Assembly: GCF_001189235.2 (NCBI RefSeq)
Contig: NZ_LFIP02000002.1
Span: 930,411 to 994,410 of the forward strand
Length of the DNA: 64,000 bases
Reading direction: 5' to 3'
Source of the DNA: Bradyrhizobium embrapense
GTDB lineage: Bacteria; Pseudomonadota; Alphaproteobacteria; Rhizobiales; Xanthobacteraceae
Shown: positions 1 to 11,544 of the stretch, piece by piece
How positions within the stretch are numbered: position 1 is the stretch's first letter
Layout of the letters: each line of letters starts with the position of its first letter
Made by a program: the position numbers and the translations under genes
The notes under the pieces: generated by a model
Databases searched by the model: none
What the model saw: the letters and a program-made list of their open reading frames with translations, nothing else
What the model was told of the DNA's origin: nothing

Positions 1-567
1 CAGGATAAGTCGCGTAAACCGTCGTCAAGGTCGGTTGTGGCGGCGGCCGTTGCTGCACCGAGTGCTTCCGTCTCTGGAGCAGACGTAAAACCGGTTCGAA
101 GGTCCACGGCCAAAGGGCCGTATTACGTGGACTTTCGTGCCCGCACGGCAGCTTCCTATGGGCATGCCTTTATCTGGTACGGCAAGACGAGCGAGAAGCA
201 GGTTGAAGTTGCGGGGCTGCACCCGGCGGGCGACGTCCTGCCTTACGTGCTCGGACATCTTATGTGGGTGCCCTCCGAGACGGGAGCAAGCTACGGCGAC
301 CTTGACGTCCAGTATTTGACGGCCAGCTATCGCGTGTACCTGACTGAGGCGGACGCGAAGAAGGTCTTTGCCTACATCAAGGAGCTTCAGGCGAGTTCGC
401 CTGTTTGGAACGCGGAAACGACCAATTGTACGGCTTTTATCGGTCGCATTGCCAGCTTCATGGGCTTGAAGGCTCCGTTCCATTTGCTGAAGCCTGAGGA
501 ATACGTGAACCAGTTGAGAGACCTGAACGGCGGGCGCCAAACGGTGCAACTCGCTTCGGATCATTAG
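1..567 (+). CDS. Exported hypothetical protein, 5' end outside the window
   Basis: The frame is open from base 1, so the gene probably begins upstream of the window. A GTG at 37 is only an internal candidate start. The visible part runs from an Ala-rich stretch that may be the tail of a signal peptide into a compact domain with a YGHAFIWYG motif, a central hydrophobic segment and a late NCTAFIG motif. A His near the first motif and a Cys in the second resemble periplasmic cysteine-peptidase-like folds (DUF4105/NlpC-like), but the match is weak. It ends at a TAG at 565-567. The function is unknown. It has no operon partner in view. Confidence 0.6.
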   Translation, partial: QDKSRKPSSRSVVAAAVAAPSASVSGADVKPVRRSTAKGPYYVDFRARTAASYGHAFIWYGKTSEKQVEVAGLHPAGDVLPYVLGHLMWVPSETGASYGDLDVQYLTASYRVYLTEADAKKVFAYIKELQASSPVWNAETTNCTAFIGRIASFMGLKAPFHLLKPEEYVNQLRDLNGGRQTVQLASDH

Positions 568-1008
568 TTTTCCCGCCCAAGACCCCCTTGCGGCTGCACT
601 TGGGCAAGCCGTTATCGGGAACGCCTCTGAGCCTACTTCAGACGAAGGGGCAGATGATTGCATTGGCATCCAATGCGAACCGATGCGGGATACAAGCTCG
701 AGCCCACCAAAACGCCATTTAAACTGGCGCTTATATTCGGCTTTCTCGCAAGGCAGCCAGAAACTGTGAGCAGCAACTGGCCTTTCAGTATGTGGCGGCT
801 TTAGGCGCCGTTTTTGACCGCTAGGAAGATCGTCCGCCAGACCGCGGCTCTTCCATCTTTGCAACGCTCTTCGGGTTTGTCCATCGCGCTCGGACAGCGC
901 CCTTAGGCTCTCTGACTATCCTTGCATTGCTCGACAGATATCGTCGCTGTCCGTTGCGGAGCAACCGCGACGGACCCGTCCCGGTTGAACGGGACGGGCT
1001 CAGCGCTG
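568..1008. other. Intergenic stretch without a supported gene
   Basis: No reading frame here has a convincing start, ribosome site and domain. The only structure seen is a nested pair of hairpins near 948-998 that lies just downstream of the minus-strand DoxX gene. Confidence 0.5.
975..998 (-). terminator. GC-rich hairpin downstream of the DoxX gene
   Basis: A perfect 9-bp stem, CCCGTCCCG paired with CGGGACGGG around a 6-base loop, sits 11 bases past the DoxX stop codon. A second imperfect stem occupies about 948-974. There is no long T run, so termination is inferred from position and stem strength. Confidence 0.4.
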
Positions 1009-1410
1009 TTACCTCTTACCGATTGCAGCGTCGACGCTGATCGGGCCTGGGCCCGAGGTCGCGAGATACAGGCAGGCGAAGCAGAACGCGATCGCCAGGC
1101 TGCCGTTGTTGAGCAGCGGATAGAAGCCTTTCGGGAAGTGCCCCATGAAGTAGGCGAAAGCCATTTCACCCGACAGGATGAAGGCCACGATCCGTGAAAA
1201 CAGGCCGATCATCAGCAGTCCGCCCAGGACCAGCTCGAGCGTGCCGGCAGCTCCGATCAACGAGAACAGTTCGACCTTCTCGAACATCGTCCCGGGCGGG
1301 AACTTGAAAAGCTTGGCGACGCCGAACTGAAACAGCAGCAGGCCGGTGATGAACCGGAACAGGCTGAGTGCCACCGGTTGAAACTTGGATAACATCTGGT
1401 CCATTGTCAT
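1009..1410 (-). CDS. DoxX family membrane protein
   Basis: The 133-residue product has four hydrophobic segments, an early LFRFITGLLLFQFGVAKL segment typical of DoxX proteins, and a second-helix region LVLGGLLMIGLFSR. DoxX proteins are small inner-membrane proteins. Some partner with SodA or thiosulfate:quinone oxidoreductases, but many have no defined role. The ATG at 1410 follows an AGGGGG ribosome site at good spacing. It stands alone, with about 340 bases of apparently empty DNA upstream. The family call is solid and the function is open. Confidence 0.85.
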   Translation of the reverse strand: MTMDQMLSKFQPVALSLFRFITGLLLFQFGVAKLFKFPPGTMFEKVELFSLIGAAGTLELVLGGLLMIGLFSRIVAFILSGEMAFAYFMGHFPKGFYPLLNNGSLAIAFCFACLYLATSGPGPISVDAAIGKR

Positions 1411-1690
1411 TTACCCCCTGTTTGACAAACTGGAACGTTGCACGAAGCAGAAGCACACGGTGTCCGCCACCGGAGTGTGATGTCAACACCTCGCGCCTGG
1501 AATCATTCCTCGTGCAACGGCAGGTGTGAGACAACGCGGCAGTGACACGGTGATGCGCAGTGATGCGTGTTGCGACGCAATCGTCAGCCCGAACTCCGTC
1601 CCCCGACATGATTATACTGCATAAACATGTCACGGCTTGCCTAGTCCGGACCGCGGCGCCTCTCCACTCACATTGCCGTCAGAGTGCGGG
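1411..1690. other. Intergenic stretch without a supported gene
   Basis: This lies between the DoxX start and the greA terminator. No credible ORF or RNA was found. It should hold the DoxX promoter, which I cannot place. Confidence 0.45.
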
Positions 1691-1693
1691 CAT

Positions 1694-1723
1694 AAAAAAA
1701 GCCGCGTGCAGCACGCGGCTTTT
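1694..1723 (-). terminator. greA intrinsic terminator
   Basis: On the minus strand a 9-bp stem (GCCGCGTGC / GCACGCGGC, one-base loop plus closing pairs) is followed directly by seven T. It lies 23 bases downstream of the greA stop, a textbook Rho-independent terminator. Confidence 0.9.
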
Positions 1724-1745
1724 CTGCACCAGTCACGTCAGGTAA

Positions 1746-2222
1746 CTATCGCCACTCGACCTTGGTGATCTCGTAGGCCTTGGCGCCGCCCGGGGCCATC
1801 ACTTCGACGGTGGTGCCCTTCTTCTTGCCGATCAGCGCGCGCGCCAGCGGCGAGGTGATGGAGATGCGGCCCTTCTTGGCGTCGGCCTCGACCTCGCCGA
1901 CGATCTGCCACACCGCCTTCTTCTCGGTGTCCTCGTCGATCAGCGTCACGGTCGCGCCGAACTTGATGGTGTCGCCAGACAATTTCGAAATGTCGATGAT
2001 GTCGGCGCGCGCCAGCTTGTCCTCGAGCTCGGCGATGCGGCCCTCGTTGTGCGACTGCTCTTCCTTCGCGGCGTGATACTCGGCGTTCTCCGAGAGGTCG
2101 CCGTGCGAGCGCGCTTCCGCAATATGTTCGATGATGCGCGGACGATCCTCCGACTGTCGCTTCTTGAGCTCGTCCGTCAGCGCGGCGTAACCGCCCGCGG
2201 TCATCGGAACCTTATCCATCAT
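1746..2222 (-). CDS. greA: Transcription elongation factor GreA
   Basis: At 158 residues this is the normal GreA length. GreA binds the RNA polymerase secondary channel and stimulates cleavage of backtracked transcripts. The N-terminal coiled coil (about residues 8-75) contains the [16 protein letters not shown] tip with the acidic D and E that reach the active site. The C-terminal FKBP-like domain (about 80-158) ends in the usual KAYEITKV strand. An AAGGA site sits five bases before the first of two consecutive ATGs, supporting 2222 as the start. It lies downstream of carB on the same strand with a 194-base gap and ends at a clear terminator. Confidence 0.97.
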   Translation of the reverse strand: MMDKVPMTAGGYAALTDELKKRQSEDRPRIIEHIAEARSHGDLSENAEYHAAKEEQSHNEGRIAELEDKLARADIIDISKLSGDTIKFGATVTLIDEDTEKKAVWQIVGEVEADAKKGRISITSPLARALIGKKKGTTVEVMAPGGAKAYEITKVEWR

Positions 2223-2416
2223 CTTCGTCCTTCATCGTGCGCGCCCGGCGGCCGTGCACGAATATCCAGTTCAGCCAACGCAGGAATCAGGACGCGAACG
2301 CGCCCGGAAGCCCAGTGATTTTCAGCCCCGCTAAGGGCCGTGACAACATCCAATCGCGCGGTGAGTTCCAGCCATTCGGCTAATTGACCGCGTCGGGCCT
2401 TCAGCCCAGGCGGCGG

Positions 2417-5881
<3,465 letters not shown>

Positions 5882-5906
5882 CAGCTCTCGCGGACTGGAA
5901 TTTGGG

Positions 5907-5930
5907 CACAAAAAAAGGGCGCGCTTTCCG
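5907..5930 (-). terminator. Hairpin plus T7 just upstream of carB
   Basis: On the minus strand a GC-rich stem (GGG-A-CGCGC / GCGCG-CCC, loop GGAAA, one bulge) is followed by seven T and ends about 25 bases before the carB ATG. It could terminate the upstream tRNA transcript or act as a carB leader attenuator. The hairpin lies inside a possible 22-codon in-frame N-terminal extension that starts at 5947. Confidence 0.6.
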
Positions 5931-6158
5931 CGCGTCCCTCGAGCCATGCGCTACCTTTTGTAGCGCCGGAAGCGCGATCCCTCGCGCGCGGGTGGTCTTT
6001 AGACCAGTTTCCGCACCCGCGAAACCCCCAAAAACGCCCAATCAACTGCGATTCGGGGGAAATTCCTCATCTGACGTATGCCCGGTTGGGGGTGCTCGGG
6101 ATGTGGGGTGGGTTGCCCGGGAGGCACGGCTTCGTCCCTGTGGGCTACGCCGCGGCAG

Positions 6159-6210
6159 CCTTCGCTACAACAAGGCTTGCCGAGCCGAAGCTGCGTCAGC
6201 AGCGAAGGCT
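6159..6210. repeat. Inverted repeat abutting the tRNA-like gene
   Basis: A perfect 10-bp inverted repeat (AGCCTTCGCT ... AGCGAAGGCT) with an internal imperfect stem lies immediately next to the CCA end of the tRNA-like gene. It resembles the short intergenic palindromes scattered through Bradyrhizobium genomes. It could also help define the tRNA 3' end. Confidence 0.5.
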
Positions 6211-6285
6211 GGAGGCCCGGCCTGGATTTGAACCAGGATAAACAGTGTTGCACCACTGCCGCGTCGACGCTTCCGCCACCGGGCC
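6210..6285 (-). tRNA. tRNA-Cys-like gene (GCA) with non-canonical arms
   Basis: The 76-base minus-strand element has a perfect 7-bp acceptor stem (GGCCCGG/CCGGGCC), discriminator T and encoded CCA, and a perfect T arm (CCTGG-TTCAAAT-CCAGG). U73 and a T-GCA triplet in the anticodon loop point to cysteine. The anticodon arm is odd: the stem GCAGT/ACTGT leaves an 8-base loop, which closes to 6 if one more G-C pair forms. The D loop lacks the usual GG at 18-19. It could be a divergent tRNA-Cys, a decaying copy or a tRNA-like RNA. It sits between carB and a methyltransferase gene. Confidence 0.7.
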
Positions 6286-6362
6286 GAGTGGATCATTACT
6301 GATTATTTCAGCGCCGGCTACGTTTGCTTTAGGGTAACGTTAATGCCTGGCGCAACCTTGGG

Positions 6363-7052
6363 TCAGTGGTGCGCCACGAATGTCATCCGCCACGGATTGT
6401 GCCCGATGTTGCGCGGCGCGCGCGTGGCGTCAAAGCCTGCGGCGGCGAGCTTTGCGATCATCTCGTCCTCGCGGTAGCGCTGCAGCCCGATCCTGGTGCG
6501 CAGCTGCCGGTAATCGGACAGCGCCGTCGAGGCGAGCCCGATCAACGCATCGCGCAGGAAGCCGTGGGTCGCGGCAAAGCGCAGCAGCGCTATGACGTCC
6601 CTCGCCATGCCGACTTCGGGCCGCAGGATATCGCCGAGCACGAAGCGGCCCGAGGGTTTCAGCAGGCGATGGATCACGTCGAACGCGGCGTCGAGCTCCT
6701 GCGGCGTCATGTATTGTGCCACCGAGTTCATCACCACGAGGTCGATCGAATCCGCCGCCATGTTCTTCAATTCATCGAGCGAGCGGATGCGGATCCTGGT
6801 GTCGGACGCAAAACGCGCGACCAGGCGGCCGCGCACGCCGGGCGCAGGCTCCGCCAGATAGAGCTGGGCGCAGGCATTGGCGACCTTCGCCGCCGACAGC
6901 GCCTCACCGCAGGCGTAGTCTAGCACCACGGCGCCGGGCGAGGTGATGTAGCCGATGATGTCGTTGGCGATGACCTGGAAATGCAGGTCGCGGTGCAGTC
7001 GGCTAGCATAAATCGTATGTGTGGAATCGTAATAGTCGATCCATTCATCCAT
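6363..7052 (-). CDS. Class I SAM-dependent methyltransferase
   Basis: The 229-residue protein has the Rossmann methyltransferase motifs: motif I VLDYACGEA (about residue 43) for SAM binding, an acidic residue at the end of strand 2 (LYLAEPAPG), and a motif IV-like DLVVMNSVAQYM, followed by the LLKPSGRFVLGDI strand typical of methyltransferase family 11. The substrate is unknown. The start at MDEWIDYYD is preferred because residues further upstream in the frame look non-coding. It is divergent from dps, with a palindromic site in between. Confidence 0.85.
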   Translation of the reverse strand: MDEWIDYYDSTHTIYASRLHRDLHFQVIANDIIGYITSPGAVVLDYACGEALSAAKVANACAQLYLAEPAPGVRGRLVARFASDTRIRIRSLDELKNMAADSIDLVVMNSVAQYMTPQELDAAFDVIHRLLKPSGRFVLGDILRPEVGMARDVIALLRFAATHGFLRDALIGLASTALSDYRQLRTRIGLQRYREDEMIAKLAAAGFDATRAPRNIGHNPWRMTFVAHH

Positions 7053-7076
7053 CGCGTTTGGTATCCGGCAGAACGG

Positions 7077-7095
7077 GTTCCTGACTTTCAGGAAC
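7077..7095. promoter_or_regulatory. Palindromic operator candidate between methyltransferase and dps
   Basis: GTTCCTGA-CTT-TCAGGAAC is a perfect 8-bp inverted repeat in the divergent region. A shorter relative, TTCCT-AAC-AGGAA, lies at 7157-7169 and overlaps the dps ribosome site. The shared TTCCT/AGGAA halves suggest one regulator could act at both, possibly redox or stress responsive given Dps. No protein is assigned. Confidence 0.4.
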
Positions 7096-7177
7096 AGGTG
7101 GGCTGATGATGCGTTAGCGGTCCGGCGGCCAATGTTCAATGCGCCGAAATACGGGGTTCCTAACAGGAAGGTCCAAC

Positions 7178-7717
7178 GTGAGCAAAGCCAACAGTAACGC
7201 CAAGTCTGACAAGATATCAGCCGATCTCGGTACGCCGAGTGATTTGCCGCAAGCCGCAGTGGACGCAATCTCGGCCTCGCTCAACACGCTACTGGCCGAC
7301 GCCTTCGCGCTCTACCTGAAGACCAAGAATTTTCACTGGCACGTCAGCGGCCGGCATTTCCATGACTACCATTTGTTGCTGGACGAGCAGTCGGACGCGA
7401 TCTTCGCGACCACCGACCAGCTCGCCGAGCGGGTGCGCAAGCTCGGCGGCGCGACGCTGCGGTCGATCGGCGACATCGCCAAGCACCAGACCATCAAGGA
7501 CAATGACGAGGCTTATGTCCCGCCGCGCGAAATGCTGCGCGAGCTGATGGAGGACAACAAGCACGTCGCGGCGGCGATGCGCAGGGCGCACAAGCTCGCC
7601 GACGACCATGAGGATTCCGGCACCGCCGGCCTGCTCGAAACCTTCATCGACGAAACCGAGCGCCGCACCTGGTTCCTGTTCGAGGCAAGCCGCCAGGAAG
7701 GCAGCAACGCGGCCTGA
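7178..7717 (+). CDS. dps: Dps-family ferritin (DNA-protection during starvation)
   Basis: The predicted 179-residue Dps/miniferritin oxidises and stores iron with peroxide and protects DNA. The four-helix core carries the conserved ferroxidase signature NFHWHVSGRHFHDYHLLLDEQ (seen as NFHWHV ... HFHDYH ... DEQ) near residues 45-68, with the His and Asp/Glu ligands present. The GTG at 7178 is preceded by AGGAAGG at ideal spacing. A further-upstream ATG at 7139 would add 13 residues across that site. The Lys/Asn/Ser-rich N-terminus could contact DNA. It is monocistronic and followed by an intergenic palindrome. Confidence 0.92.
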   Translation: MSKANSNAKSDKISADLGTPSDLPQAAVDAISASLNTLLADAFALYLKTKNFHWHVSGRHFHDYHLLLDEQSDAIFATTDQLAERVRKLGGATLRSIGDIAKHQTIKDNDEAYVPPREMLRELMEDNKHVAAAMRRAHKLADDHEDSGTAGLLETFIDETERRTWFLFEASRQEGSNAA

Positions 7718-7719
7718 GT

Positions 7720-7864
7720 CTCACCCTCTCCCCTTGTGGGAGAGGGTGGCGCACGAGCGGAGCGAGATGAAGCCGGATGAGGGGTCTCTATCTGCGGATG
7801 CAGACCCCTCGTCCATCGCGGATTTCATCCGCCCCACCTTCTCCCACAAGGGAGAAGGGACGGG
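7720..7864. repeat. Intergenic palindromic repeat element
   Basis: The outer arms (ACCCTCTCCC...GGGAGAGGGT and ACCTTCTCCC...GGGAGAAGGG) and the inner arms around the sequence GAGGGGTCT/AGACCCCTC form a long composite foldback. This type of element is scattered between genes in Bradyrhizobium and relatives. It lies between the convergent dps and cupin genes. Confidence 0.65.
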
Positions 7865-7882
7865 GAGCAGCGCGTTGGCGCA

Positions 7883-8404
7883 TCACCGCTTCCACAACCG
7901 CACCAGCGGCCCGTCCTTGCCCATCACCGGATCGGTTGCGGGGAGGGCCACCAGCGGGATCGTCTTCAGTGCCTTGGCGTGGTTCTCCGGCGTCGGCCGC
8001 TGCAGGTCCATTGGCGGGCCAGGCGGATAGGCGCCGACTACGCTGAAATCGCCGCTCGCCGACAGGCATTGATGCCCGGTGCCTGCGGGGAGGATCGCGA
8101 CGTCGCCGGCGGTGATCTCCAGCGCACGCCCGCGCGCGCCGCCGAACTGCACGCGCGCGCTGCCGCAAGCGACGCCCAGCACCTCGTGCACGGTGGCGTG
8201 GTAATGCGTGAAGTCGTAGACGCCGTTGCGCCACATCGCGCCCCAGCCATTGTCGCCGAACAGTCGCTCGATCGTGGCTTCCGGATCTTTGCCGAGGTTG
8301 ACGGCGCCCTTGTAGACCAGGAACGGCATCGGATTGTTCGGCACCAAGCCGTCGTCCTGGAAGACAAAAGTCAGGGGCTCGGCATCGCTGCTGACGACCG
8401 ACAT
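7883..8404 (-). CDS. Cupin domain protein
   Basis: The 173-residue protein has a single cupin barrel. The first motif contains THYHATVHEVLGV (His-x-His and Glu type metal ligands) and the second contains ILPAGTGHQCLSASGDF. The family binds a divalent metal and includes isomerases, dioxygenases and sugar-binding proteins, so the reaction cannot be assigned. The start at MSVVSSD has a GGAGAA site upstream. It lies downstream of an enolase-superfamily gene on the same strand with a gap of about 70 bases, so co-transcription is possible. Confidence 0.85.
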   Translation of the reverse strand: MSVVSSDAEPLTFVFQDDGLVPNNPMPFLVYKGAVNLGKDPEATIERLFGDNGWGAMWRNGVYDFTHYHATVHEVLGVACGSARVQFGGARGRALEITAGDVAILPAGTGHQCLSASGDFSVVGAYPPGPPMDLQRPTPENHAKALKTIPLVALPATDPVMGKDGPLVRLWKR

Positions 8405-8477
8405 GGTAATTTCTCCAGCGCCTCGCGGGGCCATGATATCAGGACAAACCAAACCGTCGGCCCCAAAACCGTTCCTG

Positions 8478-9578
8478 CTAGATCTTGAACTTCAGGACGT
8501 CGTCCTTGAACCTGAGCCCGTGCCCCGGCCGCTCCGGCGCCGTGATCATGCCGTCGGCGATCTGCGGCGGCTCGACCCAGAGGTCGTCGATCAACGCCAT
8601 GTTCTCGCACCAGATGCCGTTCGGAATCGAAGCCAGCAGGTGCACATTGAGTTCGGGAAACAGATGCGGCGCGATGGTGATGCCGAACGTGTCCGCGAGC
8701 GCCGCGATCTTGCGCAGGTCGGTCATGCCGCCGCGCATCGGGTCGGGTTGCAGGATCGGCAGGCAGGGATTGAGGAAGAACGGCCGCAGATCGTAGCGCG
8801 TGAAATGGGTTTCGCCGCCGACGACGCGCATGTCGAGCGCCGCCGCGATGCGCTGGTAGCCGGCGAAATCATCGGCCGGCACCGGCTCCTCCAGCCAGTA
8901 GATATCGTACTTCTCGAACTTGCGTCCCATCTCAATGGCGACATCGGCGCTCCAGCCCATATTGACGTCGATCATGATGTCGATATCCGGCCCGAGCGCC
9001 TCGCGCATGCGGCGCACGTTGTCGAGGTCCTGCGCGGGCGTGTGGACATGCGCGACCTGCATCTTGATCGCCTTGTAGCCCTGCTTCACGAAATGCAGCG
9101 CCTTCTCGATCATCCCGTCGCCGCCGGCGCCACGGAAGCAGCCGGAACCATAGACCGGGATCTCCGAGCGATAGTGTCCCCACAGCCGGTGCAGCGGCAG
9201 GCCGGCGCGTTTCCCCACCGCGTCCCACAGCGCAATGTCGAGCGCCGACATGGCCATCGCGGCGATACCGCCGCGGCCATAGGTCATCGTCGCCGTCCAC
9301 AGATCGCGCCAGATCGCCTCGATCGCGGTGGCGTCCTTGCCGATCACGCGCGGGATGATGCACTCGTCGAGACAGGCCGCGATCGCCTTCATCGCCGGGC
9401 GGAACACGAACAGGTAGCCCATGCCGGTGATGCCGCCGGACGTCTCGACGTCGCAGATCAGGATGTCGCGCGTCTCGCCGAGCGCTGCGCCCTTCAGCCA
9501 GTGGTCGTCGGCCCAGGGCAGCCGCAGCATCGTGATGCGGATGTCGCGGATGGTCATGTCCGGGTTGGCTGGGGTCAT
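8478..9578 (-). CDS. Mandelate racemase/muconate lactonizing enzyme family protein
   Basis: This 366-residue enolase-superfamily enzyme has an N-terminal capping domain and a TIM barrel. Metal ligands are visible as D204 (MIDVN), E230 (WLEEP) and E256 (GGETH), and a His base at H305 (IAPHLF). The K-x-K position reads K172-x-Q174 (AIKMQ), so the second lysine is replaced. The likely role is dehydration or epimerisation of a sugar acid, and the substrate is unknown. An internal ATG at 9557 (MTIRDI) is an alternative start. It is followed by the cupin gene. Confidence 0.88.
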   Translation of the reverse strand: MTPANPDMTIRDIRITMLRLPWADDHWLKGAALGETRDILICDVETSGGITGMGYLFVFRPAMKAIAACLDECIIPRVIGKDATAIEAIWRDLWTATMTYGRGGIAAMAMSALDIALWDAVGKRAGLPLHRLWGHYRSEIPVYGSGCFRGAGGDGMIEKALHFVKQGYKAIKMQVAHVHTPAQDLDNVRRMREALGPDIDIMIDVNMGWSADVAIEMGRKFEKYDIYWLEEPVPADDFAGYQRIAAALDMRVVGGETHFTRYDLRPFFLNPCLPILQPDPMRGGMTDLRKIAALADTFGITIAPHLFPELNVHLLASIPNGIWCENMALIDDLWVEPPQIADGMITAPERPGHGLRFKDDVLKFKI

Positions 9579-9703
9579 CGGGCGTTCCCTTTATTTATAC
9601 CGGATCATGTCGCCTGATCTCGGACGCGAAACTCAATCACAGGACGCCCGCGCCAATCCAGCGCGCTTCGTCATGGCTCCAATGCGCCAGGACGCGGTTG
9701 CCT

Positions 9704-10201
9704 TCAGGCGTTTTTGGGGAGCTCGAACACCATGCAGGTCGTGGTCGCGTGCGCGATCAGTTTGCCGTTTTGATCGGTGATGCGGCCTTCGGCGGTCGCG
9801 GCGCGACGGCCGGCGTTGAGTACCCGGCCCTCGGTGCGGATCTTGCCGGTGTCCTGGCTCATGCCGCGGACGAAGGAGATCTTGAACTCCAGCGTGGTGT
9901 AGCCCGAACCTTTCGGCAGTGTGGTCTGCACCGCGAGCGCCATCGCGGAATCGAGCAGGATCGCGACATAGCCGCCATGCACCGAGCCGATCGGATTGTA
10001 GTGGCGCAGGCCGGGGACGCTGTGGATCACCACATGGCCCGGCTCGGCGGTGCAGTCGAACGGTCCGACATTCTCCATGATCGGCGGCTCCGGCAAGGTG
10101 CGGGCGAAGATGCCCCGCACGAAGTCGAGCCCCGGCATCGACGCCATCACCGCAAGCGAGGAGACGCCGTAGACGGGCTTCGGGGTGGTGCTGTCGGTCA
10201 T
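9704..10201 (-). CDS. PaaI-family hotdog thioesterase
   Basis: The 165-residue single hotdog-fold protein carries the PaaI signature NPIGSVHGGYVAILLDSAMALAV (HGG plus the downstream Asp at the catalytic helix). Such enzymes hydrolyse acyl- or aryl-CoA thioesters in the cytoplasm. The start at MTDSTTP is supported by position. The longer frame upstream runs through the intergenic palindrome. It lies between carA and the enolase-superfamily gene on the same strand. The substrate is not predictable from the sequence. Confidence 0.88.
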   Translation of the reverse strand: MTDSTTPKPVYGVSSLAVMASMPGLDFVRGIFARTLPEPPIMENVGPFDCTAEPGHVVIHSVPGLRHYNPIGSVHGGYVAILLDSAMALAVQTTLPKGSGYTTLEFKISFVRGMSQDTGKIRTEGRVLNAGRRAATAEGRITDQNGKLIAHATTTCMVFELPKNA

Positions 10202-10268
10202 GTCGGAATTTCCGTGGTGTGATGCGAAGGCGCATTGTCGCTGTCGGTGCCAGCCGCGCACAACAGCT

Positions 10269-10342
10269 GTCATGCCCGGACTTGGTCCGGGCATCCATCT
10301 TTCTTCAAGGGATGGATTGCCGGGTCAAGCCCGGCAATGACG
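10269..10342. repeat. Intergenic palindromic repeat
   Basis: Two hairpins in tandem, ATGCCCGGACTTGGTCCGGGCAT and CCGGGTCAAGCCCGG, are flanked by GTCAT/ATGAC ends. The ATGCCCGG core recurs at about 37325. It resembles a dispersed Bradyrhizobium repeat. Confidence 0.6.
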
Positions 10343-10350
10343 ATCGGGAG

Positions 10351-11544
10351 CTAAGCCGCCTGCTTCTTCTTCCGCATCAGATCGGCGAAGCGCTGGAACA
10401 GATAGTGCGAGTCGCGCGGGCCGGGCGAGGCCTCCGGATGGTACTGCACCGAGAACACCGGCTTGCCCTCCAGCGCGATGCCGCAATTGGAGCCGTCGAA
10501 CAGCGAGATATGGGTCTGGGTCGCACCTTTGGGCAGCGTGGCCTGGTCGACCGCGAAGCCGTGGTTCATCGAGGTGATCTCGACCTTGCCGGTGGTCTCG
10601 TCCTTGACCGGGTGGTTGGCGCCGTGATGGCCCTGATGCATCTTCATGGTCCTGGCGCCGACGGCGAGGCCGAGCATCTGGTGGCCGAGGCAGATGCCGA
10701 AGGTCGGCGTCCCCGACGCGATCACCTTCTGGATCACGGGCACGGCATATTTGCCGGTCGCGGCGGGATCGCCGGGGCCGTTCGACAGGAACACGCCGTC
10801 CGGCTTCATCGCCAGGATGTCTTCGGCGGCGGTCGTTGCCGGCACCACGGTCACCTTGGCGCCGACACCGGCAAGCAGGCGCAGGATGTTGCGCTTGATG
10901 CCGTAGTCGATCGCGACCACGTTGAATTCCGGCGCGCTCTGCTGGCCAAAGCCCTTGCCCCAAACCCAGGGCGTCTCATCCCAGGTGAAGCGCTGGCCGG
11001 AGGTGACCATCGGCACCAGGTCCATGCCCTCGAGGCCGGGCCATTCGCGGGCCTCTTCCTTCAATCCGTGCAGGTCGAACTCGCTGGTCTTCGAATGCGC
11101 GATCACGGCATTGGGCATGCCCTTGGAGCGGATCAGCGCGGTCAGCGCGCGGGTGTCGATGCCGGAGAGGCCGATGATGCCGCGCGCCTTCAACCACTGG
11201 TCGAGGTGGCGGGTGGCGCGGTAATTCGAGGGATCCGTGATCGCCGAGCGCAGGATCACGCCGCGTGCGCCCGGCGTCGCGGCCATGTTCACCGTCTCGA
11301 TGTCTTCCTCGTTGGTACCGACATTGCCGATATGCGGGAAGGTGAAGGTGATGATCTGGCCGGCGTAGGACGGATCGGTGAGGATCTCCTCATAGCCGGT
11401 CATCGCGGTGTTGAAGCAGACCTCGCCGACGGCGTGGCCTTCCGCGCCGAGACCGAAGCCTTCCAGCACGGTACCATCGGCGAGCACAAGGAGCGCGGTC
11501 GGTTTGTGGTCCGGCCAGGTGGGAGCGTTTTCAGGGGTTGTCAT
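10351..11544 (-). CDS. carA: Carbamoyl-phosphate synthase small (glutaminase) subunit
   Basis: The 397-residue CarA hydrolyses glutamine and channels ammonia to CarB. The N-terminal CPSase_sm domain (about residues 12-160) has LVLADGTVLEGFGLG and GYEEILTDPSYAGQI. The C-terminal class I glutamine amidotransferase domain has the nucleophile elbow FGICLGHQ and the His-x-Glu pair YHPEASPGP. The start at MTTPENAP follows an AAAGGG site. It is unusual only in being split from carB by about 4.5 kb and several unrelated genes. Confidence 0.97.
   Translation of the reverse strand: MTTPENAPTWPDHKPTALLVLADGTVLEGFGLGAEGHAVGEVCFNTAMTGYEEILTDPSYAGQIITFTFPHIGNVGTNEEDIETVNMAATPGARGVILRSAITDPSNYRATRHLDQWLKARGIIGLSGIDTRALTALIRSKGMPNAVIAHSKTSEFDLHGLKEEAREWPGLEGMDLVPMVTSGQRFTWDETPWVWGKGFGQQSAPEFNVVAIDYGIKRNILRLLAGVGAKVTVVPATTAAEDILAMKPDGVFLSNGPGDPAATGKYAVPVIQKVIASGTPTFGICLGHQMLGLAVGARTMKMHQGHHGANHPVKDETTGKVEITSMNHGFAVDQATLPKGATQTHISLFDGSNCGIALEGKPVFSVQYHPEASPGPRDSHYLFQRFADLMRKKKQAA

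Noticed and set aside
25..864. 279-residue minus-strand frame opposite the first gene
   Set aside because: Most of it is antisense to the exported protein gene, the remainder has no recognisable motif, and there is no ribosome site. It is treated as a composition-driven shadow.
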